This document shows, piece after piece, positions 34,999 to 47,700 of a DNA stretch of 64,000 bases (the first letter of the stretch is position 1; the number at the start of each line of letters is the position of its first letter). The stretch is from Trichoplax sp. H2 (Eukaryota > Placozoa > Uniplacotomia > Trichoplacea). The notes beneath the pieces are model-generated. The model was not told the DNA's origin and searched no databases. It saw only the letters and a list, made by a program, of their open reading frames with translations. The position numbers and the translations under genes are program-made. The DNA lies in contig NOWV01000025.1 in assembly GCA_003344405.1 (NCBI GenBank), positions 558,001 through 622,000 of the forward strand, in the 5' to 3' direction.

Positions 34999-37041
34999 TT
35001 ATTCCTCTGCGTTTTGAGGATTACACTGTTTCTCTAAATTTTCAGATAATTTCTTGTAATAATGATTAACTGTTAGTTGCTGAGCTTCGCATAACTTGAT
35101 ATGTGATCGCTTAGTCTTCAAAAATTGCAGAGCATGGAATGGATCGTAGCGATAGTGCTGGAATTGGTGAAGAATATTAATTAATGATGCAAATAACAAT
35201 CAATATTGTGTTAAGTTCAGTATAATAGTAAGAAATAACCTACCTTCATGATGTAGCACAAGACAACTGTAGCACTTCTGCCACGTCCAGCTTTGCAATG
35301 GACATACACTGAACAGCCATCTTTGTTAACATCATCAATGAAATTTATTGCCTCCTCTACTCGCTCTACACTAGGTGATTGGTAAAAGTCGACGGTACTT
35401 AGTCGGAGCTGCTTTACACCAAGCGCACCCCATTCCTGTAATAATAAAATAAAAATAAACAGTGTAAGGTTAATGCGTGATACTTACGCCTATATTCCTG
35501 CGATATGACAAACAAATTTCTAGACTATGTATTGTATACGCGTACAGCTGACTTATCCATTAAATACAATTCAACAAATCACCAAGTTGCTCAACTGTCA
35601 GTATCTATAAGGACTAATATACTAATGTCATGGCCAATAGCGGTAAGACGTCATATTCAAGCATAAATGAAGATAACTGCAGTGTATCTTTCTAGGCTAG
35701 ATATAAACGTATCTAGCTGATTGATTAAATATAATTCAATAAATCATCTTAGTTGCTCAGCTGTTGGTTTTTATAAGAGCTAATATAATAATATCGTGGT
35801 TGATAGTGGTTAGATATGATACCGAAGCATAAATGAAGATAATTATATCTTTTTAGGGTAGGTGTGAGTGTATCTAGTTGATTTATTGAACGCAATTCAT
35901 TCAATCATCAAGTTGCTCAACTGTCAGTACTGTACTTACGAGTATAAGAAACTAATATACTAATGTTGTGAATGGCAGTAGTTCCATGCATCGTGAAGCT
36001 TAAGTTAAGATAATCAATGTAATTTAAAATTATGATCAAAATTGAATATACTAAGTAACTGAGTTTACAAAAGGCTATCCCAGTTGATAATTAATTTCAG
36101 CTTGATTGAATTATCAGAAAAATAAGGCTGTCATCAATTCAACAGTTTTTGTACTACTTGTATCTATACAGTATTTAGTGCAAGCCAGGCTTATATAGTG
36201 AAAGGACAGATCAAATCATGATTAAATAACTTCATTTCCAATATTTGAATGCTATGCTTCATGTTTATTCTCTTTCGGTAAATGTTGTATCGATTGAACA
36301 CTTATCATTCTACCTATTGCATTCAGTATGAAAATTATGTAGGTACAATGCGAAATTTTAACAGAAGCCAACTTTTTAACCGTCCAATCTTATGACATGA
36401 TTTCTGATGTCTCTTAAATGGCTATTACTGCCGTAGATATACAGCAAGCTAACACAAGTTTTGCAATAAAAACATCGAAAGCGTGGAGATTTACTCAACA
36501 GAGAGACAACATATCAGGTCCGAATTTTACCTGTTGATTAGGAGATACGAAGCGGGTTTCGTAATTCTCATTCATGGTAACCACACCTCGTACATTTTCT
36601 TGCTTTACCAACTGTAATTACGATCAATTTATCAATGAAACAGCAAGTACACTTACTCTTTGCCTTAGGATACGATTTACACGAGTAGAATTGGACACGT
36701 TAAAGGTGAAAGTAATGCATGTAGGTCCATAGCTATTTATACAACTTCGAATATCAACTTAGGAATAATCGTCCATCATCATCTATAACATCACTAGTGA
36801 ATCCAACAGTAAAACTTTTATTCTAAGCTACTACTATCATTTCCAATCATTCTTCATGATAAATAAAGTTTTAGTTATACCGATTAAAGTTGCAAACCTC
36901 ATTAGCATGACTGCGGAAAGGAAGTGCACCAATTAAGATATTTTCATCTACCCGATCATACCATCGTCTTGCATCACTTTTACGCGCAACATTCCAGATT
37001 AGCGTTGGATAGTAAAATAATCTTGCTTTCAACGGCTCCAT
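34999..37041 (-). CDS. PTPMT1: Protein-tyrosine phosphatase mitochondrial 1 (PTPMT1), 191 aa
   Basis: A dual-specificity-type phosphatase of the inner mitochondrial membrane. In other animals it dephosphorylates phosphatidylglycerophosphate, a step of cardiolipin synthesis. Exons on minus: 37041-36898, 36611-36531, 35435-35244 and 35157-34999, all in phase 0. Exon 1 gives ARLFYYPTLIWNVAR, then ARRWYDRVDENILIGALPFR, as in the human N-terminus. Exon 2 gives ENVRGVVTMNENYETRF. Exon 3 holds EWGALGVKQLRLSTVDF and the catalytic loop VYVHCKAGRGRSATVV (Cys122, CX5R to Arg128). Exon 4 starts HYRYDPFHALQFL and ends shortly after KRSHIKL. Length is close to human (201). The start ATG at 37041 sits just before the conserved hydrophobic segment that serves as mitochondrial targeting sequence in the family. 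Intron 2 is long and contains a tandem repeat. Confidence 0.94.
35550..36000. repeat. Three diverged tandem units (about 160-170 bp) in PTPMT1 intron
   Basis: The core AGTTGCTCAACTGTCAG recurs near 35585, 35750 (diverged, AGTTGCTCAGCTGTTGG) and 35911. Shared neighbours are ATTCAA.AAATCA upstream, then ACTAATATACTAAT and AGCATAAATGAAGATAA downstream. Units are about 167 and 159 bp apart. Non-coding, inside the intron between the second and third coding exons. Confidence 0.8.
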
Positions 37042-39297
37042 CAATGGATTCGATCGGAAAGAGACTTATCCTGTATTAAATTAAATTAAAGCGGCTATAA
37101 ATTGATTTGTAAAGACTGCTCCACTAATCAGCGAGTAAGATAAGTTGGCCAGATGTGGATTTTGCGGTTGGAAGTGATGCAGGCTATACGATCAATAATT
37201 TATTCTATTTCATGCTAAGGCAATCCTAGGTCTTCAACGTTCTGGTTCAGGATAGTAATCACTAGCGTCACTTCATATGTTTCAGTGTGGTCAGTCTCTT
37301 TGTATCAGAATAAGCATACAGCGATTTATTACTCAATGACTATAGAGTCCTATAGGGCGTTACAGTACCATTGTCTATTTTGTATGAGAGCGATCGCTTC
37401 AAAATGGCTGTCTGCTCTCCAACGGTCTCTATCTCATTATTTAACCCACTCAATTTATAATGGTTGTGTATTTCTATCTCATTCCCAGCAATGGAATACA
37501 AACTGCTGATATACACTAAGTTATTGAGTATGTTCACTATCCTTTTACAACGAATCGATGCTCAATGCCAATTGAATATCGGCAGTACCTTCTTATAAGC
37601 CTGCCTACAAGGTTATTGCCCGCGCAGGAGGCATTTCAACGTTGTAGTTACGATGGAAATGATGGCTATAAAAGGATTTTAAATCGTAAGAAATCCATTT
37701 CTGGCTACATTGAATACGAAATTAGCATACATTAAGCTCTCCATACTATCTGATTCCAGATCCAATGGCAATGCACGCAATTAATATTTTACCTGGATAA
37801 ATTGAATTCATGAATAAATGATATTGAACACATGATATTCTTGGGGATTAGGCAATTCCTGCGTCATGGATTTAGAAGCAACTAAAAATACGCGTACAAT
37901 TGCATCTATTGCATTAAAAATTTCAAAAATACTGGATAGTGATAATTGAGCATCATAGGGATAAAATATTTGTAAGCTCTTAATAAAAGCTGTTTCGATG
38001 TGATGTATCCGTCATTAAATAGTGTTTTTATTCAAATTTTACCTTAATTTAAATAACAAGATATTCAGTATCAGAATAGCACCTAGCCACTCCTAGTCAA
38101 ATGCTTGAAAATTGGAAAATGATAAGCATTGCTATAATATATACCCTTGTACAAAATAAATCGCAATCAAGGCAAGTAGTACTGCATTATCCAGTAATGC
38201 ATAGTATTAAAAAAGGTATTAGTAGCGTTAATGATGATTCGGTAGAATAGACTTGATTCCGACTACAGTAGATTAATTAGGATACGCGTATTTTCAGTGC
38301 AAATTAATTATCTTCAAGAGAATCCGAATGTCATTTAAATGTCTAGATGGTCATTGTAAGAATAACTTAGCTACTTATAGTCAATTAATTGAAAATCGCA
38401 AAATGACTTGTACTACTATTATAATATAAATCCTAGCACAATATAAGCTGCAACCAACGGGGGCATACTGCATCACTCAATAACTTAAAAATATTAAAAT
38501 GGCGTAATAGCATTTGCAATGTTGATGGTGATTCAATGAAGCCGATTCGACTACGAATTTAGTACATTTAGGCACTAACTTTATTGACACAGCTACAACA
38601 TCAATTTCTAAAGGTACAAAATCTCTTAAACTAAGTCATTGAAATAAAAGTTATCATACTATACAGCGGTAGTTCTATAATAATTGCTACGGAAGAAGAT
38701 CCATCATCATCATTATTACTATCATTGTCAAAATTGCAGTTTTTACACTTGACCAATAGATCATAACCGTCCAGTGCATTCAAGCTCATCATCATTCATA
38801 GTATGGCATAAAATTATAAGACAACATTTGTATGCTTATGTCTTGGCTAATGCAAATAATGTAATTATAGTCTAAAGATACCAAAAACTGTAGACAGTGA
38901 TGGCGTTAAGCCTTTCATGTGAATACAGGATATCAGTTGCCATGGCAACTACCGTTATAATTTATAACTAGCACATTCTGGCGCTGTCCACCCATCAGAT
39001 GTAGAGTAAAAAGGCTCTGGACCTGCTATACTTATAATTTGACTTCCATAAAAACGTAAGCATGATATAAAAACGCTCGAGATTATAATAATACTAGTCG
39101 TAGGATCGTTATTTCCCCTACATTGCATACCTTATAGTAGTACGATATTGTTGCTTTCGCTATAATATTACTATAACAACTTTTAGGATAAATATTAACT
39201 GTAATTAATTTAGAAACAAATTATAAATTAAAGAAAGTATTTTCATAGAGTCAATAATAGAAATAGTTCACCAATTGCAAATACATCCAGTTTGAAA
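37042..39297. other. Divergent intergenic region between PTPMT1 and CCDC153
   Basis: A 2.26-kb region that must hold the promoters of PTPMT1 (leftward) and CCDC153 (rightward). It includes the diverged repeat pair described separately. No TATA box or factor site can be assigned with confidence, and no extra gene was recognised. Confidence 0.5.
38090..38572. repeat. Diverged direct repeat pair of about 190 bp
   Basis: Copy 1 (about 38090-38285) and copy 2 (about 38380-38572) share an ordered series of words: TAGTCAA..., TTGAAAAT.G.AAAATGA, CTATAATATA, then CTGCAT.A..CA.TAA and TTAATGATGATTC against TTGATGGTGATTC, ending in CGACTAC. Offset is about 290 bp. The identity is partial, so an old duplication or two members of a small element family. 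Confidence 0.6.
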
Positions 39298-41534
39298 ATG
39301 CCACCAAAACAAAAACTACGAAAAGGGAGAAAGAAAAAGAAAGGTAAGATGATGACTAGAAATTTACTTACATACAATAGCATGTTGTAAATTGTTCAAT
39401 GGTATCATTGATGAATTCAAATAGCAAGTTGAAATTGAATGCATAAAAATGCCTCACAATTTACGATATATATTCGTACCTAGGTGTAGGCTGTATCGCA
39501 TTTGAATGTATTTTACAACAGTATATTGCAATAATTGAAATCATTTTAATTATTATACAGCATAAATTAACAATTTTAAACGTCCGGCCATTAATTGTTA
39601 CGCCTTTAATAAGAAAACCAAGTTGTTTGTCAAAAATAGCTTACGACGTACTCGCATGTATATGCCGATTATGTCGTACATTAATGCTTTTATAACAATA
39701 TGGCACGACAATTAAAACATGTTCTCTTATTATTGATTTCTTAAACTGCAGCATGGAATAACAACTCTTATACATTAGGCTATTAACTATCAAATCTTTA
39801 TCAGGAGGAAAAAAGAGTTCACTGTATAAATGTAATTCTTAGTCTTTTTTAAAACTAAGAAATTATTAATTTCTATTCTACAAGAACGTCTTATAGCGAA
39901 TAGGCAAACGACCTGTTTAACGTCAACATGATAGATTCGAGCACATGTTAATGCGTTGTATCTCACATTTACAAATTGGTAGAATACAAGTCTTCTGAGT
40001 TTACAATTTTAATTTAAAAATGTCATTGTCGATTTAATTAATGTTGCATTTATTGGTAATTTTTAGCGAGTTAATAATTTCACTAAGTGAGACTGTAACA
40101 TCGCAATTAGCTATTGTCATACTACTGTAGTTTATGGCTAATACAGTATGTTATTAAATTTACTCTAGACGATGGGTTGAACATTGAAGAAAAATATAAG
40201 AAAACATTAAAAGAAATTGAGATGCTAAAGATTCGTTTGGGTAATTTTCATACAAGATGAAATCTTGCGATAAGAACCTTTTTACAATTCAATGCTGTCT
40301 TTGATACCATTCATTCTTAATTAATATAGAAAGAGTGTAATAATAAACTTCTGTTTTATCAACAAAGAATTCTAGTATACATTGCAACTCAATCCCTTCA
40401 ATACAAATTAGGCCTACCTTTTTAGTCAATATTATTGGCTATTAATTTAAATGTATTCATATTGCAAATATCTAGTCAGCCATCATGAGATAACTCGTCG
40501 TGCCAAAGAAGCATCCGATATTTGGAAGGTTAAAATGCGATCAGCTGAAGATGACATAGAAGAAGAAAAGAAAACAAAATTAGACTTAACATCAGGTAAT
40601 ATGATCAATCTAATATAAGCTAATGCCAATTCAACAGAGAGTCTAGTTTATCCTCCTACTAAGGTGCTAGCTACTTATCTTATTTTGTGTCTAGCTAAAA
40701 GCATACCTGTAACTTTCAAATTTGAATTTAGACTTGGCTAGGCAATACAAAACTATGCAAATGGAAATGGCCCTTAAGATTCATTCTTTAGAATCTACTG
40801 TAGCTAACCTTAACGAAAAGATTTGTAAGTATAGCCTCACTGAGTTATGGCAATGTAGCCGATATTTTCGGTAGTAGTTAATGAGCAGAATGCATATTAT
40901 TTTCCAAGCTGCAACAGTATTTTTATATTAATATCTGTTGTTGTATTTACTGTTATATCATGATGATAATTTGAAATTCAGTAAAACTTTGTGCTCAATA
41001 AATTCTTATAATGATAGCGGCTCTTAAATTTATTCTCACTAGCTGCTTTGATACAAGGCTGGTTAAGATAGGAAATTGAGTAGATACCATTTCCTAAATG
41101 ATATAGGTATAAATTTATCATTTACTTACATCAAAATCGCTATTATCATAGATAAGTTAGAAGAAGAGTTAAAATCAACTAAAAGTGACAAAGATGAAAT
41201 TATACGTCAAAAAAATTTCACCATTCAAGAATTACAGCTTAGGATCGATGATATGGAAGCTACATATGAAGCTATAGTTAATGTAGGTGATATCATTTCT
41301 TCCTGTGAGGATAAGACAATAATCTTTACAGAATAAGGTGTACTATGGTTCACTTTATTACTGTCTAAAGTAATATAATATCATTTAAATTTATATCCAT
41401 TATAGGAAGCTCTTGACGATTTATCTGAAGAGGTTGATACCTCTCGAGCAAGATGGGAAAAGCAGGCATCGTTGTTGGAACTAGAAAATAGGCAAGCTCT
41501 AATGGAATTTGGATTAAATCCTGGCGATTTATAA
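39298..41534 (+). CDS. CCDC153: CCDC153 (dynein regulatory complex subunit 12 type), 196 aa
   Basis: A small coiled-coil protein of motile cilia, known elsewhere as DRC12 of the nexin-dynein regulatory complex. Exons 39298-39343, 40169-40240, 40476-40595, 40732-40824, 41152-41282 and 41406-41534; phases 1,1,1,1,0 agree at every junction. It starts MPPKQKLRKGRKKKK, like the human MPPK...KKKKK start, then a continuous heptad-rich helix. Characteristic near-C-terminal blocks are present: ELQLRIDDMEATYEAIV (human has HVADMEAKYEEIL) and a final NRQALMEFGLNPGDL, equivalent to the conserved QFGL.P ending. Length is close to human (about 210). Exons 2-4 are each a multiple of three with phase-1 ends, so skipping any would only shorten the coiled coil. 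The ATG at 39298 was chosen for the conserved MPPK. Confidence 0.9.
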
Positions 41535-42366
41535 TGCTCTTATCAAATTTCTATTGGATATATGTTTTTAATTTCTAAAATTTATTTAAAATGGTCTGGT
41601 AAACATTTATAATTTTCTTTTCAAATGTGCTTGAGTTATGGTTTTAATACATCGTATTAAATACTAGTATTAGATCCTACAAATTTGAAAATTGATAAAT
41701 TGTAAACGTTAACTTGCAATGCCTGATTATTATAATTTATTTACCTACGTCCCTTACAATTGAGAAATGGTGTGAATTGATCATGAAAACGGTCGTGAGC
41801 TGGAGATTATACTGGTGAACTATTCAATGCCAAATATGAAATTATCACTTCTGACAATGAATAACCTTTTTAGTTTTATTAAATTTTAAAATTGGATTAA
41901 TAGTTTTACAACAATGATATTAATTATAAAAGATGTTGGTGTATATTTATGATTAGTACGACGACAGCTAGAAAGATCTTTATGAAGAATAAAACTGTAT
42001 ATAGACTGCAATCGATAGGATCATTTAATTTCTATAAGTTCTGATTACTTGCAGATTGAAATAAAACTAGTAACGTATTATACAAAATGAAAGAGTAATG
42101 ATAGAAAGGCTAAAGTTAGCATAGCAATTTCTTCTAAAAGAAATAATAATGGTCATAACCAATCAACTAGAATAGGTACATTGCTAGTATAACAGGGAAT
42201 GCTTCTAGTTACAGCGTGATGGTTAAGGTACATAAATATTACATAACTTGGACATAAAGATATAGGTATATTACAGTAAGAGTTTAATAGTAATTTAATG
42301 AAGAAACCATGACTATAAAAGTTTTCAATATAATATCAGGTGTATTTTATGATCGTCATATTTTGC
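41535..42366. other. Convergent intergenic region, CCDC153 / POLR2H
   Basis: About 830 bp between two convergent stop codons. AT-rich, expected to hold both 3' UTRs, no other feature recognised. Confidence 0.5.
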
Positions 42367-43438
42367 TTAATAAGATAATTTCTTGATAAGTAAATAAACA
42401 TGATTATCTACAGAGAATCCTTGTAAGTTGTTAGGGTCTCCTTGCAATCTCATCAGTAAACCTCCATAAGATATATAGACAGCTCTGTCAATGAGATAAA
42501 TAACAATATCAATACGTTGAAGGATAGATTGTATCCAGTATGCATGAAAGAATATTATTTCTCGTCCAAGATGGATAATATAACTTGATCGACTTACATT
42601 TTGGCTGAATCTTCATCACCTTCTAATCGATAGATTTTACCGTACATTACGTATTCAAAATTATCGGCTTTATTCGGGCCGTTAACACCAAGGGGGTTAT
42701 ATTCGCCATCATCAGCAATGCCATCCTCTCGTAGTGTTGATGCTAACATTAGTCTAAACTTATCACCGTCTTCAACAGGATATAATTGGGAGTTAATATC
42801 CAAGATGAGCTCCATTTTAAAGCTTTCACTATCGCAAATTAATCTTGACACTGAAATGGAATAGCATCACCAACAGTCAGAAGCAAGCCATATGAGAACA
42901 AGAAAACAATGAAAGATTGGATCATTCTTATCGATATCAAGCTCAATGAGTTGTAAAAGCGAGCTATACGTTGAAGTACAAATGATTGTAGTTTGTAAAT
43001 TAGCGAAATTGACCATACCACTACTGCTGTAATTGAAGGATAGATAACTCGAGTAGAAAGTTTTCTTCGAGTTATCCATGTCAAAGGTTCCATCTCCATA
43101 CTACGATGGTATTTTATCACTTGTACTAAGTCATAGAAAACAAGAAGTAGATCGAAATCATGTCTAATCCTACTCATCCACAACATGGACGACTATCTTT
43201 CATTCTCCATCACCTAGCGATGCTATTGTCTCTAGTCAAGTACAGTCATGTTGAATGACTGATGTCTGTCTCTTATTACTCATGAAACTACACTGTAAAA
43301 ATACGCTTATTCATTTGAGATGAAATAAGGTCATAACAGATAGATCAATTAATAATGTAGCATACCGCGATGAAATTTCTTGCCATCAGGATCGATATCT
43401 TTGACATCGAATATATCTTCGAAGAGGACGCCAGCCAT
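42367..43438 (-). CDS. POLR2H: RNA polymerases I, II and III subunit RPABC3 (RPB8), 147 aa
   Basis: The RPB8 subunit shared by the three nuclear RNA polymerases. Minus-strand exons 43438-43366, 42850-42598 and 42484-42367; phases 1 and 2 match. Exon 1 reads [20 protein letters not shown], nearly identical to the animal consensus. Exon 2 gives [20 protein letters not shown], then [17 protein letters not shown] and [24 protein letters not shown]. Exon 3 gives [19 protein letters not shown], then [14 protein letters not shown] and stop. These are the OB-fold strands of RPB8, and length is close to human (150). It is a strong anchor gene: every block is recognisable. The gene is divergent from CCDC191, with the satellite array between the two start codons. 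Confidence 0.97.
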
Positions 43439-43675
43439 TTTCACCTTCTCCAGCCACGATCCAAGGCAGTCTAAGGATAAGCGGTGTTTCACAGTGGGCG
43501 CAAATAGTGGAATAGACCAGCATGGCGCGGCTACTTGGCGGTGTACCTCGTACAAGCTGTAGCCATGCAGACAGCATCCCATAGAATTCCTATTATTTTC
43601 CCCTCCAGTCCTGTACCTTGTACTGTCCCGTCTATCTGTCGGTAACTTGTAGGCTAGCTGCTAGCACCCACGTGG

Positions 43676-44110
43676 TACAGTACAGTACACTAGTACCGAT
43701 TGGCGTACAGTACAGTACAACACTGTACACTGTACACTGTACAGTAGTACTGTGCAGTCCCGTAAGCTCATTGGACAGTACTGTACAGTATAGCGAATTG
43801 ACTGTTCTCCAAACTTGTAATTATACTGTAATGCGTTGTAAGTGTCAACGGCGTACGTATATAAGCCGCCACTTTTCAATACATTAAAAGGAGAGCAGAG
43901 TTTGCAGTTAGTTTTACAATAACTTCAACTACGTCTTCAATTTCTTGTCTCAATGCTAAGTGAGAGTAGTACGAACTTTCAATACAGTGGTCAGTATTAG
44001 CACGAGATACAGTAACACACAACACTGTACCGTACAATACAGTACAGTGGAGTCAAAATACTATACTATCCACTATAGTACAGTACTGTACTGTATAGTG
44101 CTGTACCTAC
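43676..44110. repeat. Irregular GTACAGTAC / CACTGTACACTGTAC tract
   Basis: Dense overlapping GTACAGTAC, CACTGTAC and ACTGTAC words with unique spacers (for example 43800-43970). It lies upstream of the POLR2H start (minus strand) and continues into the ordered array to the right. Apparent reading frames on both strands are repeat artefacts. Confidence 0.8.
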
Positions 44111-44119
44111 CGTATATTC

Positions 44120-44600
44120 TCCACAGACTGTACACTGTACACTGTACAGGACTGTCGACAGCCATGCAGTCCTGTTCTATTTACAGTACATACAGTACTG
44201 TAGTACCATGAGGCACAGTCCTGAATAGCGCTCACTGTACTGTACACTGTACACTGTATTGGACTGTCGACACTCGACACTCGTGCAGTCTTGTTCTATT
44301 TACAGTATATATAGTACGATGGCGCACAGTCCTGAACAGCACTCACTGTACACTGTACACTGTACTGGACTGTCGACAGTCATGCAGTCCTGTTCTATTT
44401 ACTGTACAGTACTGTACAGTACAGTACTGTATTACCATGACGCACAGTCCTGAACAACACTCACTGTACACTGTACACTGTACTGGACTATCGACAGTTC
44501 ATGCAGTCCTGTTCTACTTACAGTACATAGTACCATGACCCACAGTCCTAAACAGCGCTCACTGTACACTGTACACTGTACCGTACTGGACTGCAGTTAC
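44120..44600. repeat. Four-copy tandem array, units of 99-119 bp
   Basis: The core GCAGTCCTGTTCTATTTACA (with small changes) starts at about 44166, 44285, 44384 and 44503, giving spacings of 119, 99 and 119 bp. Each unit continues with a GTACAGTAC-type run, then CACAGTCCTGAACAGCGCTC, then CACTGTACACTGTACACTGT and GGACTGTCGACAG. The length difference between units lies mainly in the GTACAGTAC run and in a CGACACTCGACACTCG insertion. Located 170 bp upstream of the CCDC191 start codon. Confidence 0.9.
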
Positions 44601-44766
44601 TGTAGCAACATACCCATCCAAATCGGTTTCAAACGGCCTACCGAAGATGGCGCAATCTGCAACTTTGCAATCGACAGTCAATATCCAGATATACACATAT
44701 TATTATTAATGACCATTGGTAAGGTAATAACAGAAGCTCAGTGATAGAAATCAATAGCTAAGAAGG

Positions 44767-47700
44767 ATGGCTGAAAGTGGTAATTCCAGTCTTTTCCGAT
44801 GGAGGAGAATCAATCAACCTGCAAAGGTTCGACCTTGATATATCAACAATCGATCATGTTATGAATACGCGTATGCGTACGCTACAATATCAACAACATG
44901 CAGCCAATCAATTGATCAATTATCCTAATACAGTTCTAATTCGATTTGATATAGGCTAGGAGTAAATATAAAACTAGCTATACGGAAAATGATCATTTGG
45001 ATGAATTAATTCAGGTAAGATAGAGTTCAAAAAATAGTCGCTTTTCGAGTAGACGCATGGACAATCAGGTAGAACTATAGCGCAAGATAGTTGGACTCTA
45101 TTCCTTCTTCATGACAATGAATTACAATCATCTTTATGCCGTAGTAAATTTGATCATAACAAATACTATCAGTATTAGTCATAAAATAAGGTATTAAAAC
45201 TATACTGTGCTCCTCTCTTGTCACCAGGAAGTAAATAATCAAATCGATCCTAGTCTATTCGCACATGTAACCGGTCATGCTGATTTATCCGCCTATGATT
45301 ATATACAAGACGACGATTCAGCTCAAGCTGAAGGTTTGTTCGAAGGCTTATCCAGCAATACGTGATAGCATAAATTCCAATCAAATATTGTCACATATCA
45401 AATGGCTACTCAATCAATAGCCTACAGCGAATGAACGTTATTCATCAACAAATCAAACTATTTCCTTCAATCTTGACTATTGTACTTCTATCGTTGTTGA
45501 ATAATTGAAACGCTATCATAATATTATAATTATTATCAATTGCCTTTAGCTAAAGAAATTCTAGATAATTGGATGAATGAAAAATTTACTGGTGATATGC
45601 CTATTGTAGATGAAGATTATTCTCATATCGATCAAGGTAATGGATTAGTAAAATTATCTCCTTTTTTCTATGTACTGTATATTGAATACTAAATCAATGA
45701 TAGAGAGTTGACTGTAACTCGAAAATAGCTGTAGGCACATGGATTAAAGCGATCATTTTTTTTATCCATTTTTGCGTCTAAATAAACACTAGATTCTTAT
45801 GATGTTGGCTTTCCGTTAGTTGGAGATGATCTTGACGAGACAGTTGCTGTACAAAAGGTATTGGATGAGCTATTGAAGAAACCTCTGCAAGGTAAAGCTT
45901 TCCGAGACTTAGGATTGGAAACCCATAAAAAAACAAATAATCCTAAAACAAGAATGGAGATTCGACAACAACAGGTCAGAAAACGTAATAGATATAATTA
46001 CGTACTACTGTCTCTTCTATGCTATGAATAAATTACTGTATGCTAAAATGGAAGCTAAGGCTCTTTCAAACAAGTCGGTTGATAATTATTTATTGATATT
46101 ATATCGAAGATGAAGCAAAAATGGGAAGCACGTAGACAGAAAGAAGCTAAAGCAAAGCAGTTAATTACCAAGCGTCAGGAAGCTACAAAGGAAGCTAAAA
46201 AAATAGTAGATCACGAAGAAAAGCATAAGCTTGCCCGTGCTAGACGAGAAGAACAAGAAATTAATCGTGAAATGGTACGTATACGGAAACTAATGGCAGA
46301 GCAAGCGCGCGCAGAGCAAGAACAACGAGAAAGGTAAAACCGCACTGTATGACACTTTATAGTACGCTAGCACAAATGTTAAATTACAATCATTACCAAG
46401 ATTACATTCACATTTATATTTACTTATTATAACCACCTAGAATTACTATAGTAATTAGTAAAAACCTTGTACAGACGGCTTATTCTGATAGCAAAATTAC
46501 CTTTGGGTAAGGTTTATGAAACTACGAGATTTTTCAATCTTATACTTTTAGGGAGGAATTTATGCGTATGGAAGCAGAAAGTAGGGCTAAACAAGATATT
46601 GAAAGTAGTAACACGATGAGGCTTGAAATCGATAGAGAGCAACGCAGGAAGGAGCAACAAGAATTAGACAAAAGGAAAAGATTGCTTAAAATTAAAGAAA
46701 TGCATGCTAAGCGTAATTTAATGGTAACTAAATTGACAATGAAAATGGTAATTATCTATTTTTGCGTTAACCTTCATTTTTATCTACTGGTAGCTTTTAC
46801 GTAGGCATTTCTCCGCTTGGTATACAATTTTAGCTGAAAAGCATCTTAAAATTGGTAAAATCAGAGCAATAATGGACTTTAAATTCAAGTTGAAAGTCTG
46901 GAATGCGTGGCGATCTTACGTTCGCAATACTAACGCTGAACGAGAGACGTATGCATTTCAAAAATCTATGAGAAAGGTCATCCGGTTAGTGAGGATTTTC
47001 ATTATTCGTTATTGCGTAAATATTTATAATTATAGTATACCTTATCTTTAATATCTAAGATAGATTTTTCATATCATTAATTTAAATCCTTGTTTATGCT
47101 AATTATTAGAAACGAACAAATTGCAATCGAACATTGGCGAATTAATGTATTACAGCAATGCTTCATGGCTTGGTATCATTGGAGTCGGACAGCATTACAG
47201 CAACGAATGGAAGAAATGCAACATAGAGTCAAAAAGAAAAAGATGGCGGCGTTTTTAGAAGCTGCTGCTACTGGAAAATTATGGAATAAGGATGAACCTA
47301 CAGGAAAGCAGGCTAAAAGTATTCCTTCTGCAAATGTTGCTGATGATGACATGAGATACGAAATTGCTAGTGTCATTGAAGGAAAATTAACATCTGTAAG
47401 GCTAGCAATTATACTTATGTGTAATTTATAATTGAGACCGGATCAAACACACCCACGAGTGAACGTTACCTTTTACAGAGGATATAATATTTGTTTTTAT
47501 TGTTGATAAAATTTAGGGTAAATCAAATATTGCGCATACAGAATCCAAGCACAGAAAAAATCAAGTTAAAATAGATCACAACGTCGGTCAGGACCAAGGC
47601 CCAAAATCTGCTTGGAGTAAAAGTAAAATTTCTAAATCATATGGCCAGAAAAGTTCTGTATACAGTTCTAAACCTAAAAGCAGGCCTCAAGAAAAGACAA

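Noticed and set aside
37285-37537. Overlapping short frames on both strands in the PTPMT1-CCDC153 interval
   Set aside because: Open on both strands with no splice sites or similarity; probably promoter sequence.
42839-43186. Hydrophobic minus-strand frame in the POLR2H gene
   Set aside because: It reads through intron 1 of POLR2H, and the exon borders on either side are unambiguous.
43618-44744. Chain of plus-strand frames rich in YSTVLYCTVQ
   Set aside because: Translation of the GTACTGTAC satellite array, not protein-coding.
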